From positions 3,817,501 through 3,881,500 of the forward strand of contig NZ_CP132542.1 in assembly GCF_030845175.1 (NCBI RefSeq): a stretch of 64,000 bases of DNA. The letters run 5' to 3'. Below, piece by piece: positions 26,895 to 35,100 of the stretch. A program made the translations under genes and the position numbers. The notes below the pieces were generated by a model, which worked only from the letters and a program-made list of their open reading frames with translations, ran no database searches and was not told where the DNA came from. This DNA comes from Coralliovum pocilloporae (GTDB lineage Bacteria; Pseudomonadota; Alphaproteobacteria; Rhizobiales; Cohaesibacteraceae). Numbering within the stretch: position 1 is the first letter of the stretch; every line of letters begins with the position of its first letter.

Positions 26895-28085
26895 TCACGC
26901 CGCCAGCCTGCTTGTATCGGCACGGCTTGAGCGGTAGTGCTCCTGGGCTGCGGCAACACCGGAACCGAGCGTGATCTCCAGGCCCAGATCAGCCATACAC
27001 ATCTCGGCCGTAGCGATGCCGCTGAGCGCCATCACATCGGTGAGGCTGCCCAGATGGCCGATGCGGAAGACCTTGCCGGCCACATCACCCAGTCCGACAC
27101 CAAAGGCCACCCCGTAATGCCGGGCCGCATGGCTCACCACATCCGTGGCGTTGAACCCGTCCGGCGTGCGGATGGCGCTGACCGTATCGGACCAGAGGTC
27201 CGGTGAGGCGGCGCACAACTCAAGCCCCCAGGCGCGAACCGCAGCCCGCACCCCGCCCGCAATGCGGGCATGGCGGGCAAAGACATTCTCCAGACCTTCC
27301 GCCTGAAGCAGGGCACAGGACCGGTTCAGCCCGTTCAGCAGGCCGACCGATGGCGTATAGGGATAGCCACCGCCCTGATAGCTCTGCCGCATGTCGCGAA
27401 TATCAAAGAAGGTGCGTGGCAGGCGCGCCGTTTCTACCGCCTCAATCGCCTTTTTCGAGAAAGCGACAATGGCCAGACCCGCAGGCAGCATGAAGCCTTT
27501 CTGCGACCCGGTCACAGCAACATCAACGCCCCATTCATCGAAGCGGAAATCCATCGAGGCAATGGAGCTGACACCATCCACAAACAACAGCGCCGGGTGG
27601 CCTGCGGCATCAAGTGCCCGGCGAACCGCGGCAATATCGGATTTCACACCGGTGGCCGTCTCGTTATGGGTGACGAGCACCGCACGGATCTGATGGGTCC
27701 GGTCGGCAGTGAGGATTTCCTCATAGCGGTCAACCGGAACACCCTCGCCCCATGGCACATCGACCACATCGACCGCCAGAGCGTGACGCTGGCACATGTC
27801 GATCCAGCGGTGGGAGAACATGCCGTTGCGGGCCGCAAGGATCCTGTCACCGGCACTCAATGTGTTGGTCAGTGCGGTTTCCCAGCCGCCGGTGCCGGTG
27901 GAGGGAAAGAAGAAAATCTCGGCATGGTCGCTTTTCACCACCGCCTTCACCCCGTCACGAGCCGGATGCAGGATCTCGGCAAAGGCTTCTGACCGGTGGT
28001 CCATAGTGGGCATGTCCACGGCCTTGCGCAGCGCTTCCGGCATGTTGGTGGGGCCGGGAATGAAGACGGGGTTCTGATCGCTCAT
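26895..28085 (-). CDS. bhcA: aspartate-glyoxylate aminotransferase
   Basis: BhcA moves the amino group of aspartate to glyoxylate, giving oxaloacetate and glycine, the first step of the beta-hydroxyaspartate cycle. The protein has 396 residues from the ATG at 28085, which has AGGAG 9 nt upstream. A longer frame to 28163 crosses the operator and reads like intergenic DNA. It is a class V aminotransferase like serine-glyoxylate transaminase: FIPGPTNMPEALRKAV at the start, FFPSTGTGGWETALTN near 71 (PLP phosphate), and VTGSQKGFMLPAGLAIV near 192 with the PLP lysine. It is the first gene of bhcABCD and divergent from bhcR. Confidence 0.93.
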   Translation of the reverse strand: MSDQNPVFIPGPTNMPEALRKAVDMPTMDHRSEAFAEILHPARDGVKAVVKSDHAEIFFFPSTGTGGWETALTNTLSAGDRILAARNGMFSHRWIDMCQRHALAVDVVDVPWGEGVPVDRYEEILTADRTHQIRAVLVTHNETATGVKSDIAAVRRALDAAGHPALLFVDGVSSIASMDFRFDEWGVDVAVTGSQKGFMLPAGLAIVAFSKKAIEAVETARLPRTFFDIRDMRQSYQGGGYPYTPSVGLLNGLNRSCALLQAEGLENVFARHARIAGGVRAAVRAWGLELCAASPDLWSDTVSAIRTPDGFNATDVVSHAARHYGVAFGVGLGDVAGKVFRIGHLGSLTDVMALSGIATAEMCMADLGLEITLGSGVAAAQEHYRSSRADTSRLAA

Positions 28086-28143
28086 GTGAGGGACTCCTGT
28101 AATGCTGAAAACAGGATAGGAGTCCTTGTTGCAGAAGGAAATT

Positions 28144-28248
28144 TTTTTGAAAAATTTTTTCAAAAATAAGAAATAGTGATTTTCATCATATAAAACAGTC
28201 TTCTATATTTTTTCATTGGATGAATTGGTTTTTCAATTATATTTGAAA
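28144..28248. promoter_or_regulatory. candidate BhcR operators
   Basis: The 194-bp bhcA/bhcR gap is very AT-rich and holds two inverted repeats with the common core TTTCAA/TTGAAA. Site 1 (28144-28166) is TTTTTGAAAAA-T-TTTTTCAAAAA, perfect over 11 bp per arm. Site 2 (28231-28248) is TTTCAA-TTATAT-TTGAAA. Site 1 lies about 60 bp before bhcA, and site 2 about 30 bp before bhcR. Their positions suit control of both directions by the IclR-type regulator. Confidence 0.5.
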
Positions 28249-28279
28249 CTGCTTTCCGATTTATAGGCAAGGAGGCGAA

Positions 28280-29092
28280 ATGCCCCCCTCTCTGCGCCGC
28301 AAGGGCCGTCCGAAAAATTTCGATACAGATACCACCACAAGCCGTATTCAGGCGCTCGACCGGGCGCTGGATGTGATGGATGCCCTGGCTGAGGCACAGG
28401 GGCTGACGCTGACCGAACTGGCGGGTGCCCTGAACCAGTCACCGGCGACCATTTATCGGGTGCTGTCCACCCTTGAGGCTCGGCAGATTGTCGAGATGGA
28501 CCCGGTCGATCAGGCCTGGCATATGGGCTCTGCCGCCTTCCGGCTCGGCTCGTCCTTTCTGGCCCGCAACAATGTGGCTGAACGCAGCCGCCCGGAAATG
28601 CACGAGCTGATGCGGTTGACCGGCGAGACCTCCAATCTGGGCATTGAACGCAATGACGAGGTGATGTTCGTGGGGCAGGTGGAAACCCCGCAATCAATCC
28701 GGGCCTTCTTTCCGCTGGGCACCATCTCTCCCATGCATGCCTCGGGTATCGGCAAGGCGCTTCTGAGCTGTTATCAGCCCGAGCGGCTGGACCGTTATCT
28801 GCGTGATGCCGCACTCGAACGCTTCACCACCCATTCCATTACCGAGCCGGAGGTCCTCCGCGCAGATCTGGAAAAAGTGCGTGAGCGGGGCTGGGCGCTG
28901 GATGATGAGGAAAAGGCCGACGGCATGCGCTGCGTCGCCGCCCCCATCACTAATATCTATGGCGAGGCCATTGCCGGAATCTCGGTCTCCGGCCCGGCCA
29001 TGCGGATGACCAATGACCGCCTTGCTGAAATCGGCCAATGGGTCTCAGACGCCGCAAAGCGGGTGTCGCTTTCCATGGGTATGGCGGGGTGA
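28280..29092 (+). CDS. bhcR: IclR-family regulator of the beta-hydroxyaspartate cycle
   Basis: BhcR is the IclR-type regulator which in Paracoccus denitrificans senses glyoxylate and controls bhcABCD. The protein has 270 residues. The winged helix is at about 20-80 (RALDVMDALAEAQGLTLTEL, then SPATIYRVLSTLE), and the C-terminal effector domain has MHASGIGKALLSCY near 152 and RCVAAPITNIYGEAIAGIS near 217. The Shine-Dalgarno (AAGGAGGCGAA) is strong. It is divergent from bhcA and converges with thiX, 19 bp away. Family and position support the name. Ligand binding is inferred. Confidence 0.9.
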   Translation: MPPSLRRKGRPKNFDTDTTTSRIQALDRALDVMDALAEAQGLTLTELAGALNQSPATIYRVLSTLEARQIVEMDPVDQAWHMGSAAFRLGSSFLARNNVAERSRPEMHELMRLTGETSNLGIERNDEVMFVGQVETPQSIRAFFPLGTISPMHASGIGKALLSCYQPERLDRYLRDAALERFTTHSITEPEVLRADLEKVRERGWALDDEEKADGMRCVAAPITNIYGEAIAGISVSGPAMRMTNDRLAEIGQWVSDAAKRVSLSMGMAG

Positions 29093-29111
29093 GGCTCCAG
29101 AGGCTTCCGGT

Positions 29112-29858
29112 TCAATCCACCCCGTCGGACTGAGCGGCCCAGCGGGCTGTCAGGCGGCGGGTGATTTCGTAGAGCAGGATTGAGAAAACCCCAAGGGTCA
29201 GCATGGCGGCGAACATCAGGTCTGTCTTGGCCCGGCCATTGGCCAGCAGCATCAGATAACCCAGCCCTTTCGAGGCTCCGACCCATTCGCCGATAACGGC
29301 CCCGATTGGCGCATAGACGGCGGCCAGCTTGAGACCGGAGGCCAGTGATGGCAGGGCGGCGGGAATACGGATATGCAGCAGGACCGCGCGCGGGCTGGCC
29401 TGCATGGTGCGGGCCAGATCCAGATAGCCCTGCGGGGTGCGCATCAGCCCGTCAAAGAAGGAGGATGTGACGGGGAAATAGATAATCAGCACTGCCATCG
29501 CCACTTTTGACCAGAGCCCATAGCCGAGCCACAGGGTCAGGATGGGGGCGAGTGCGAACACCGGCAGCGCCTGGGTGAAGACCAGAATGGGCCGGACCAG
29601 CAGCCGGGCGGCTTTCGAGGTTGCCAGCTGAATGGCTGTGACAATGCCAAGCAGAGCCCCGAGCGCGAGGCCGATCAACACCTCGATGGCTGTAATCAGC
29701 GTATGTTCGGCAATCACTTCGCGGTGGAACCACCAGGTTTCCGCTACAAGCAGCGGTCCCGGCAGGATAAAGCGCGGCAGGTCAGTCAGGCTGACAATGG
29801 CCTGCCAGACAGTGATGGCGAAAACAGCCGCAAGCCCGGCATAGACATAGCCCTTCAT
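29112..29858 (-). CDS. thiX: ABC transporter permease for a thiamin pyrimidine precursor
   Basis: ThiX is the membrane part of the ThiXYZ importer for pyrimidine precursors (HMP or formyl-aminopyrimidine). The protein (248 residues) has six hydrophobic segments and a BPD-type permease loop, seen as IPAALPSLASGLKLAAVYAP near 167-186 with the EAA-like motif that docks the ATPase. It resembles SsuC/NMT1-system permeases. It is the last gene of the thi operon, overlapping thiZ by one base, and converges on bhcR. Confidence 0.9.
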   Translation of the reverse strand: MKGYVYAGLAAVFAITVWQAIVSLTDLPRFILPGPLLVAETWWFHREVIAEHTLITAIEVLIGLALGALLGIVTAIQLATSKAARLLVRPILVFTQALPVFALAPILTLWLGYGLWSKVAMAVLIIYFPVTSSFFDGLMRTPQGYLDLARTMQASPRAVLLHIRIPAALPSLASGLKLAAVYAPIGAVIGEWVGASKGLGYLMLLANGRAKTDLMFAAMLTLGVFSILLYEITRRLTARWAAQSDGVD

Positions 29859-30592
29859 CAGCCGTCCTCCCGCATCAGCCGCATCAAGGCGCCCTGACTG
29901 TCGAGCGTCGCCCGGTCATCCACCTGGCGGGGGATTGGCGCATCAGGCGGGGTGCAATGGGTGAGCCCGGTCTTGCGCATGACCACGATTTTGTGGCCGA
30001 TGCGTGCCGCCTCTGCCGGGTCATGGGTGACCAGAAGCACCGTCTTGCCATGGAGCAGTTCAACCGCCAGATCCTGCATATCGGCGCGGGTGCGGGCATC
30101 AAGGGCCGAAAAGGGTTCATCCAGCAGAATGATGTCCTTGTCTTCCATCAGCGTTCGGGCCAGCGCCACCCGCTGTCTCTGGCCGCCGGACAGTTCAGAC
30201 GGTTTTTTGTTGGCATGCGCATCAAGACCGACGCGGCGCAGAAGTGTCTGAAGCCGGTCCGTGTCGGTTGGCTCCCCGCGCAACCGCGCGCCCAGCGCCA
30301 CGTTGTGGGTGACACTGGCCCAGGGCAGCAGCAGGTCGTCCTGGGCCATATAGGCCACGCGGGTCATCACATCATCGCCGTCAGAGGCGGTGATGGTGCC
30401 GGAAAAACGTGCGCCGGTGCTGAGTCCGGCCACCAGTCGCAGAATGGTGGATTTCCCCACACCCGATCCGCCTAGCAGGCAGGTCCACTGACCCGGGTTC
30501 AGCACCAGGGACAGGGGCGCAAACAGCGCCACCCCGTCAATCGCGGCTGACCCGTCAATGGTGATGCCCGGCGTCTCGGGTGCAGATGTCAT
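29858..30592 (-). CDS. thiZ: ABC transporter ATP-binding protein for a thiamin pyrimidine precursor
   Basis: ThiZ is the ATPase of ThiXYZ (244 residues). Walker A GGSGVGKST near 37-45, a Q-loop in VAYMAQDDLLLPWASVTHNV, signature LSGGQRQRVALART near 128, Walker B DIILLDEPFSALDART near 152 and the H-loop THDPAEA near 185 are all intact. It lies 24 bp after tenA and overlaps thiX by one base. Its sequence is close to the nitrate/sulfonate/taurine ATPases, and context specifies the substrate. Confidence 0.92.
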   Translation of the reverse strand: MTSAPETPGITIDGSAAIDGVALFAPLSLVLNPGQWTCLLGGSGVGKSTILRLVAGLSTGARFSGTITASDGDDVMTRVAYMAQDDLLLPWASVTHNVALGARLRGEPTDTDRLQTLLRRVGLDAHANKKPSELSGGQRQRVALARTLMEDKDIILLDEPFSALDARTRADMQDLAVELLHGKTVLLVTHDPAEAARIGHKIVVMRKTGLTHCTPPDAPIPRQVDDRATLDSQGALMRLMREDG

Positions 30593-30616
30593 CAGCAGGA
30601 CCTCATCAGGGCGCCA

Positions 30617-31300
30617 TCAGGGTGTCAGGCCCATCTGCCAGAACCCCACTTCAAGCCGTGTGGCCATGGTGAAGGTCTCACAGAGCTTCTGCCAGACCGG
30701 CAGCGTGTCGTAGTCCTCGCCCAGACGGCGGACCAGTGCCTTGTCCAGCAGGTCACCCACCGCCTTGCACGACCCCTGATACTCCTCACCTGAATAGGTG
30801 TTGATCCAGTCACGATAGATCTCGCTTGTGGCTTCTGTGCTGAGCCGCGCGCCAATCTCGCCATAGCCCATAACGCACGGGGCGAGAGCGGCCAGCAGGC
30901 TGAGGAAATCGCCGGAGAAACCCGCTTCCAGCACAAACCGCGTATAGGCGAGGTTCTCGGGGCGCTCGGGCGTTGCGAACAGCGCGTCCTCGGAAATGCC
31001 GAGATCGGCGCAGATGCCGATATGCAGCTTCATTTCCTCACCGACCAGCGCGTTAACCGTGGCGGCGGCCGTCATCATTTCCTCGTGGCTTTCGCCCTTC
31101 ACCACGGCAAGTGCCCAGGCGCGGGAGAAATGCACCAGAAACACATAATCCTGTCTGAGATAATGCAGGAATGCCTCTTTCGGCAGCGTGCCGTCCTTCA
31201 TGCCCTCAACGAAGCCGTGGCGGGTATAATCCCGCCACAGATCGCCGGAAGCCGCGCGCATCAGCGAGAAGGCGCGGCCATAATCGGGACGGGTGCTCAT
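30617..31300 (-). CDS. tenA: aminopyrimidine aminohydrolase (thiaminase II)
   Basis: TenA salvages thiamin breakdown products by hydrolysing 4-amino-5-aminomethyl-2-methylpyrimidine to HMP. The protein has 227 residues of the all-helical TenA fold. The catalytic cysteine lies in APCVMGYGEIG near residue 138, with an RQDYVFLVHFSRAWA segment near 49 (conserved Asp), a TYSGEEYQ motif near 170 and the conserved Glu in ATRLEVGFWQMG at the end. It overlaps thiY by four bases. Together with ThiXYZ it feeds ThiD with imported precursor. Confidence 0.93.
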   Translation of the reverse strand: MSTRPDYGRAFSLMRAASGDLWRDYTRHGFVEGMKDGTLPKEAFLHYLRQDYVFLVHFSRAWALAVVKGESHEEMMTAAATVNALVGEEMKLHIGICADLGISEDALFATPERPENLAYTRFVLEAGFSGDFLSLLAALAPCVMGYGEIGARLSTEATSEIYRDWINTYSGEEYQGSCKAVGDLLDKALVRRLGEDYDTLPVWQKLCETFTMATRLEVGFWQMGLTP

Positions 31301-32232
31301 TTCGCGGTCACATCAACGGTGATTGCATCGACCGCGTTCTGAGACGGGATCATGCCTTTTTCGTTGAGGAAGGCCTCAAAGCGTGCATACCGACCTGCAT
31401 CAAAGCCTGCCGGACGCAGGGCAAAACGTGGCAGGGTATCGCGCCAGGCGCGCTTGTTCAGCTCATCCTGCAGTTCTTTTGAGGTGCCGGAGAAGATCTC
31501 CCAGCTTGCCTTCGGATTGTTGACGATGAACTGGGTTGCTTTCTCGGTTGCCGCCAGGAAACGGGCCACCTTGTCTGCATCCATGCGCTCCGGATTGGCC
31601 ACATAGATCAGCTCGTCATAGGAGGGAACGCCCTCTTCCTCGATATAGAAGCAGGTGCCCGGACGGCCTTCGATATCCATCTGGTTCAGCTCGAAATTGC
31701 GATAGGCACCGATCACCGCATCCACCTGACCGGACATCAGGGACGGAGACAGGGAGAAGTTCACATTGATCATCTCAACATCGCTGAGCTTGACCCCGTG
31801 CCGCTCCAGCACCGTGCCGAGAACCGCTTCTTCAACACCGGCAACGGAGAAGCCGATTTTCTTGCCCTTCAGGTCAGCAGGTGACTTGATCGGGCCGTCT
31901 TTCAGCACCAGCAGGCAATTGAGCGGGGTGGCCACCAGTGTGCCCACACGCTTCAGCGGCAGGCCCTCATGGATCTGCAGGTGAAGCTGCGGCTGATAGG
32001 AGACGGCCAGATCAGCCTGACCGGCAGCCACCAGACGGGGCGGTGCAGACGGGTCAGCCGGTGGCACGATTTCCACCTCAAGCCCTTCATCGGCGAAATA
32101 GCCCTTTTCCTGCGCCACGATGATCGGGCCATGATCCGGGTTGATGAACCAGTCGAGCAGAAGCGTCATCTTGTCTGCCGCTATGGCCGGGGTTGAGGCC
32201 AGCATAGCCAGCGCAAAAAGCAGTTTTTTCAT
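31297..32232 (-). CDS. thiY: NMT1/THI5-like periplasmic pyrimidine-binding protein
   Basis: ThiY is the substrate-binding part of ThiXYZ. The protein has 311 residues with a signal peptide (MKKLLFALAMLASTPAIAA) and the NMT1/THI5 fold. LLLDWFINPDHGPIIVAQEK follows the cleavage site, and KGYFADEGLEVEIVPPADPS comes next, both hallmarks of the family. It overlaps tenA by four bases and lies 58 bp after thiE. Confidence 0.92.
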   Translation of the reverse strand: MKKLLFALAMLASTPAIAADKMTLLLDWFINPDHGPIIVAQEKGYFADEGLEVEIVPPADPSAPPRLVAAGQADLAVSYQPQLHLQIHEGLPLKRVGTLVATPLNCLLVLKDGPIKSPADLKGKKIGFSVAGVEEAVLGTVLERHGVKLSDVEMINVNFSLSPSLMSGQVDAVIGAYRNFELNQMDIEGRPGTCFYIEEEGVPSYDELIYVANPERMDADKVARFLAATEKATQFIVNNPKASWEIFSGTSKELQDELNKRAWRDTLPRFALRPAGFDAGRYARFEAFLNEKGMIPSQNAVDAITVDVTAK

Positions 32233-32290
32233 GAAAGGCGTTTCCTTCTCCGAGACGTCTGTTGTTCCGTTTGTTCTATCGATTATGAGC

Positions 32291-32887
32291 TCACCGGGTC
32301 GCCGCGAGCCATTGTCTGACCCGGCCTTCCGGGTCGTCGTTCAGTGTGATGTCGGTGACCGCCGAGACGATATCGGCACCGGCTTCAAAAACGCCGGGTG
32401 CGCGCTCAACACTCATGCCGCCAATGCCCACCAGCGGAATGGACCCGACCCGCTGTTTCCACTCGGTCACCCGTGGCAGGCCCTGCTGATGCCATTTCAT
32501 CTTCTTGAGGATGGTGGGATAGACCGGGCCAAGCGCCACATAGTCGGGCTCCATGGCCAGCACCCGCTCAAGCTCGTCATCATCATGGGTGGAGACACCC
32601 AGTTTCAGCCCCGCCTTGCGGATGGCCCTGAGGTCTGCGTCATCCAGATCTTCCTGACCCAGATGTACCCAGTCGCACCCGGCCTCAATGGCTATCTGCC
32701 AGTAATCATTGACCACCAGAACGGCGTCATGCGCGCGGCAGAGATCACGGCCGGTCTCGATTTCAGATCTGACCTCCTGATCGGGCCTGTCCTTGATGCG
32801 TAACTGCACCAGTTTGACCCCGAGCGGCAGCATCCGCTTCAGCCAGTCCGTGTGATCGAAAATCGGGTAGAACGGATCGAGCGTCAT
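32291..32887 (-). CDS. thiE: thiamin phosphate synthase
   Basis: ThiE joins HMP-pyrophosphate with thiazole phosphate carboxylate to thiamin phosphate. The protein has 198 residues, a little short for the family, as a beta/alpha barrel. The motifs are VQLRIKD near 27 (pyrophosphate), VVNDYWQIA near 58, [10 protein letters not shown] near 74 and GVSTHDDDE near 97. [14 protein letters not shown] lies near 116 and a phosphate loop GIGGMSVE near 153. It overlaps thiG by four bases. Confidence 0.92.
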   Translation of the reverse strand: MTLDPFYPIFDHTDWLKRMLPLGVKLVQLRIKDRPDQEVRSEIETGRDLCRAHDAVLVVNDYWQIAIEAGCDWVHLGQEDLDDADLRAIRKAGLKLGVSTHDDDELERVLAMEPDYVALGPVYPTILKKMKWHQQGLPRVTEWKQRVGSIPLVGIGGMSVERAPGVFEAGADIVSAVTDITLNDDPEGRVRQWLAATR

Positions 32888-33654
32888 GACAGGAAAGCCT
32901 TTCCGATAACCGGGGTTGAGGCTTCCGCCATATCGCGCGCCTCAATCGGGTCGGCCTCAAAGGCCAGCCTGCCCGCTTCAATCGCCAGCGCCATGGCCTT
33001 GGCCATGGTGGCAGGTTCTCCGGCGCGGGCCACGGCGGTGTTGAGCAGCACCGCGTCATAGCCAAGCTCCATGGCATGGGCCGCATGGCTGGGCAGACCA
33101 ATGCCCGCATCCACCACAAGCGGCACATCGGGGAACTCGGCCCGCATGGCTCTCAGCGCATATTCATTGTTCAGCCCGCGACCCGAGCCGATAGGCGCGC
33201 CCCAGGGCATCAGCACTTCGCAGCCCGCTTTCAGAAGCTGCTCACCGACAATCAGATCCTCGGTGGTGTAGGGAAACACCTGAAATCCGTCCTCAGAGAG
33301 AATACGCGTCGCCTCCACAAGCTGGAACACATCCGGCTGCAGACTGTCTGTGTGCCCGATCAGCTCGAGCTTGATCCAGGGCGTGCCGAAAACCTCCCGC
33401 GCCATCTGGGCGGTGGTGACGGCTTCCTTCACTGTGTGACATCCGGCTGTGTTGGGCAGAACCAGAACGCCAAGCGCCTTGATCATCTCCCAGAAGCTGC
33501 TGCCTTCACCGCCTGCGCCCTCACGGCGGAGCGAAACGGTGGCTACTGCCGCCCTGCTCGACCGGAACGCCTCTTCCAGAATGGCCGGGCTTGGATATTG
33601 GGCCGTGCCCAGCATCAGCGGATTGGCCAGCTCTGTACCGTAGAATGATCGCAT
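32884..33654 (-). CDS. thiG: thiazole synthase
   Basis: ThiG forms the thiazole ring from deoxyxylulose phosphate, dehydroglycine (from ThiO) and sulfur carried by ThiS. The protein has 256 residues. [20 protein letters not shown] starts the barrel, [17 protein letters not shown] near 97 holds the Schiff-base lysine, and [19 protein letters not shown] near 143 and [20 protein letters not shown] near 176 bind phosphate. An insertion element separates it from thiS. Its own Shine-Dalgarno (AAAGG) lies just outside the element, so translation initiation is intact. Confidence 0.95.
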   Translation of the reverse strand: MRSFYGTELANPLMLGTAQYPSPAILEEAFRSSRAAVATVSLRREGAGGEGSSFWEMIKALGVLVLPNTAGCHTVKEAVTTAQMAREVFGTPWIKLELIGHTDSLQPDVFQLVEATRILSEDGFQVFPYTTEDLIVGEQLLKAGCEVLMPWGAPIGSGRGLNNEYALRAMRAEFPDVPLVVDAGIGLPSHAAHAMELGYDAVLLNTAVARAGEPATMAKAMALAIEAGRLAFEADPIEARDMAEASTPVIGKAFLS

Positions 33655-33672
33655 CGTCTCAGCCTTTGCCCT

Positions 33673-33941
33673 TAGGGTCAGGACCCATTAATTTCATTCA
33701 TACTGCGGAGGAGATTTTTCTGTTCGGCGCGGCGAAGATCTGAAGGAAACCTGGCAGGTTTTCGAAGAGCTTCAACAAAGCCGAGCGGTAAAATCACCCC
33801 GCCCTACGGGTTTGTCAGGGAAATGCAGCCTGGACACAAATCAGACCTTGAATAGGGTCCACCTGTCCTGCGTCCTGTTTTGCGCCCATTCTACATTTCC
33901 CTGACGAACAGAATGAACGAAATTAATGGGTCCTGACCCTA
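33673..33941. mobile_element. MITE with 27-bp terminal inverted repeats inside the thi operon
   Basis: A 265-bp non-coding element (33675-33939) flanked by TA on both sides. Its terminal repeats begin GGGTCAGGACCCATTAATTTC and continue with RTTCAT, matching in 26 of 27 positions. Inside them, TTCTGTTCG (about 33717) matches CGAACAGAA (about 33904), and a second inner pair GTCAGGGAAATG/CATTTCCCTGAC gives nested hairpins. It has no transposase, so it would depend on one elsewhere, most likely of IS630/Tc1-mariner type given the TA target. The right-hand TA is part of the thiS stop codon. Confidence 0.85.
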
Positions 33942-34136
33942 ACCACCTTGCATAGGGGCGACCACTTCAACCCGGTCGCCATCCTGCAGCTTCTGTGCGG
34001 CACGGTCTGGTGCGGGCACGAATTCCTCATTCAGCGCGGTGGCCACAGGGCGGTCTCCATAGCCGCATTCATCCAGAAGCGCGGACAATGTGTCCGCTGC
34101 GCTGTTATGCGCTTTGCCGTTCAGCGTGATCTTCAT
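33939..34136 (-). CDS. thiS: thiamin biosynthesis sulfur carrier protein
   Basis: ThiS is the small ubiquitin-like sulfur carrier whose C-terminal glycine becomes a thiocarboxylate. The protein has 65 residues from the ATG at 34136, which has a GGAG 7 nt upstream and lies within the end of thiO (32-bp overlap). The required Gly-Gly end is present (EVVAPMQGG). The stop codon TAG is made by the junction with a MITE, so the insertion has just spared the functional terminus. No thiF adenylyltransferase is in the window. Another E1-like enzyme must activate ThiS. Confidence 0.93.
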   Translation of the reverse strand: MKITLNGKAHNSAADTLSALLDECGYGDRPVATALNEEFVPAPDRAAQKLQDGDRVEVVAPMQGG

Positions 34137-35100
34137 CGACCATCTCCGACTGTCTGTTCTCAAGCACCAGATCGGCTACCCCGCGCGCCAGCGCCGGGGC
34201 CAGCAGATAACCGTGCCGGTAAAGTCCGTTTGCATGAACCACTGAACCCTTGCGGCGGATACGCGGCAGATTATCCGGGAAGCCGGGGCGCACATCGACG
34301 CCGATCTCCAGAATTTCCGCCTCGCCGAAGGCCGGGTTCAGGGCATAGGCCGCGCTCAGCATTTCCAGCATGGAGCGGGCTGTTATACGCGTGCCATCGC
34401 CGCTTTCGATCATGGTGGCCCCGAGCATATAGACCCCGTCGCCGCGCGGTACGATATAGAGCGGCATGCGCGGATGCAGCAGGCGCACAGGCCGGTTCAG
34501 CGTCACATCCGGTGCCCGGATGACCAGCATCTCGCCTTTTACCCCGCGCAGATCCTTAAGGCTGTCCCGCGCTGCAAGCCCCCGGCAATCAATGGCGTTC
34601 GGCAGGGTTTCCGGATTGACCTCTTCTGGTACAAGGGTGACGCCCTTTGCGATAAGCGCGTCATACAGATCCGTCAGCGCCCGGCGCGGGTCGAGATGGG
34701 CTTCATCAGCAAAGAAAAGCCCCTTTGTAAAGCCGTGCAGGTCCGGCTCCAGCTCCTGAATGCGGGCCTCACCAACCTCGTCAAACCCTTCGGTGCGACG
34801 AGAGAACCGGCGTAGGTCCGGCAGGTCGCGCGAGTTGGCCACAACAAGCGTGCCGCGCCGGGTGACAGGCGTGCGGGTGGCCCACCAGTCAATCGCCTCC
34901 CGGCCAAGACGCAGAACGGGCTCTTCAGCATTTTCAAACTCGCACCAGGGGGCCAGCATGCCGCCTGCCCACCAGCTGCAACCGTGAGGTCCGGGCGCGC
35001 CGGACCGGTCATACAGCGTGACGGTCGCCCCGCGGTCCACAAGCTCTGTGGCAACCGCAAGACCGGCAACGCCCGCGCCGATGACAGAGATATCACTCAT
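34105..35100 (-). CDS. thiO: glycine oxidase for thiazole synthesis
   Basis: ThiO oxidises glycine to dehydroglycine with FAD and O2. The protein has 331 residues from the ATG at 35100. A frame open to 35232 overlaps thiD and is ignored. The FAD-binding DISVIGAGVAGLAVATEL is at 3-20, CSWWAGGMLAPWCEFE near 45 is typical of ThiO, and YIVPRGDGVYMLGATMIESG near 225 and VDVRPGFPDNLPRI near 278 complete the DAO fold. It overlaps thiD by 8 bp and thiS by 32 bp. Using ThiO rather than ThiH fits an aerobic organism. Confidence 0.93.
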   Translation of the reverse strand: MSDISVIGAGVAGLAVATELVDRGATVTLYDRSGAPGPHGCSWWAGGMLAPWCEFENAEEPVLRLGREAIDWWATRTPVTRRGTLVVANSRDLPDLRRFSRRTEGFDEVGEARIQELEPDLHGFTKGLFFADEAHLDPRRALTDLYDALIAKGVTLVPEEVNPETLPNAIDCRGLAARDSLKDLRGVKGEMLVIRAPDVTLNRPVRLLHPRMPLYIVPRGDGVYMLGATMIESGDGTRITARSMLEMLSAAYALNPAFGEAEILEIGVDVRPGFPDNLPRIRRKGSVVHANGLYRHGYLLAPALARGVADLVLENRQSEMVDEDHAERQSA

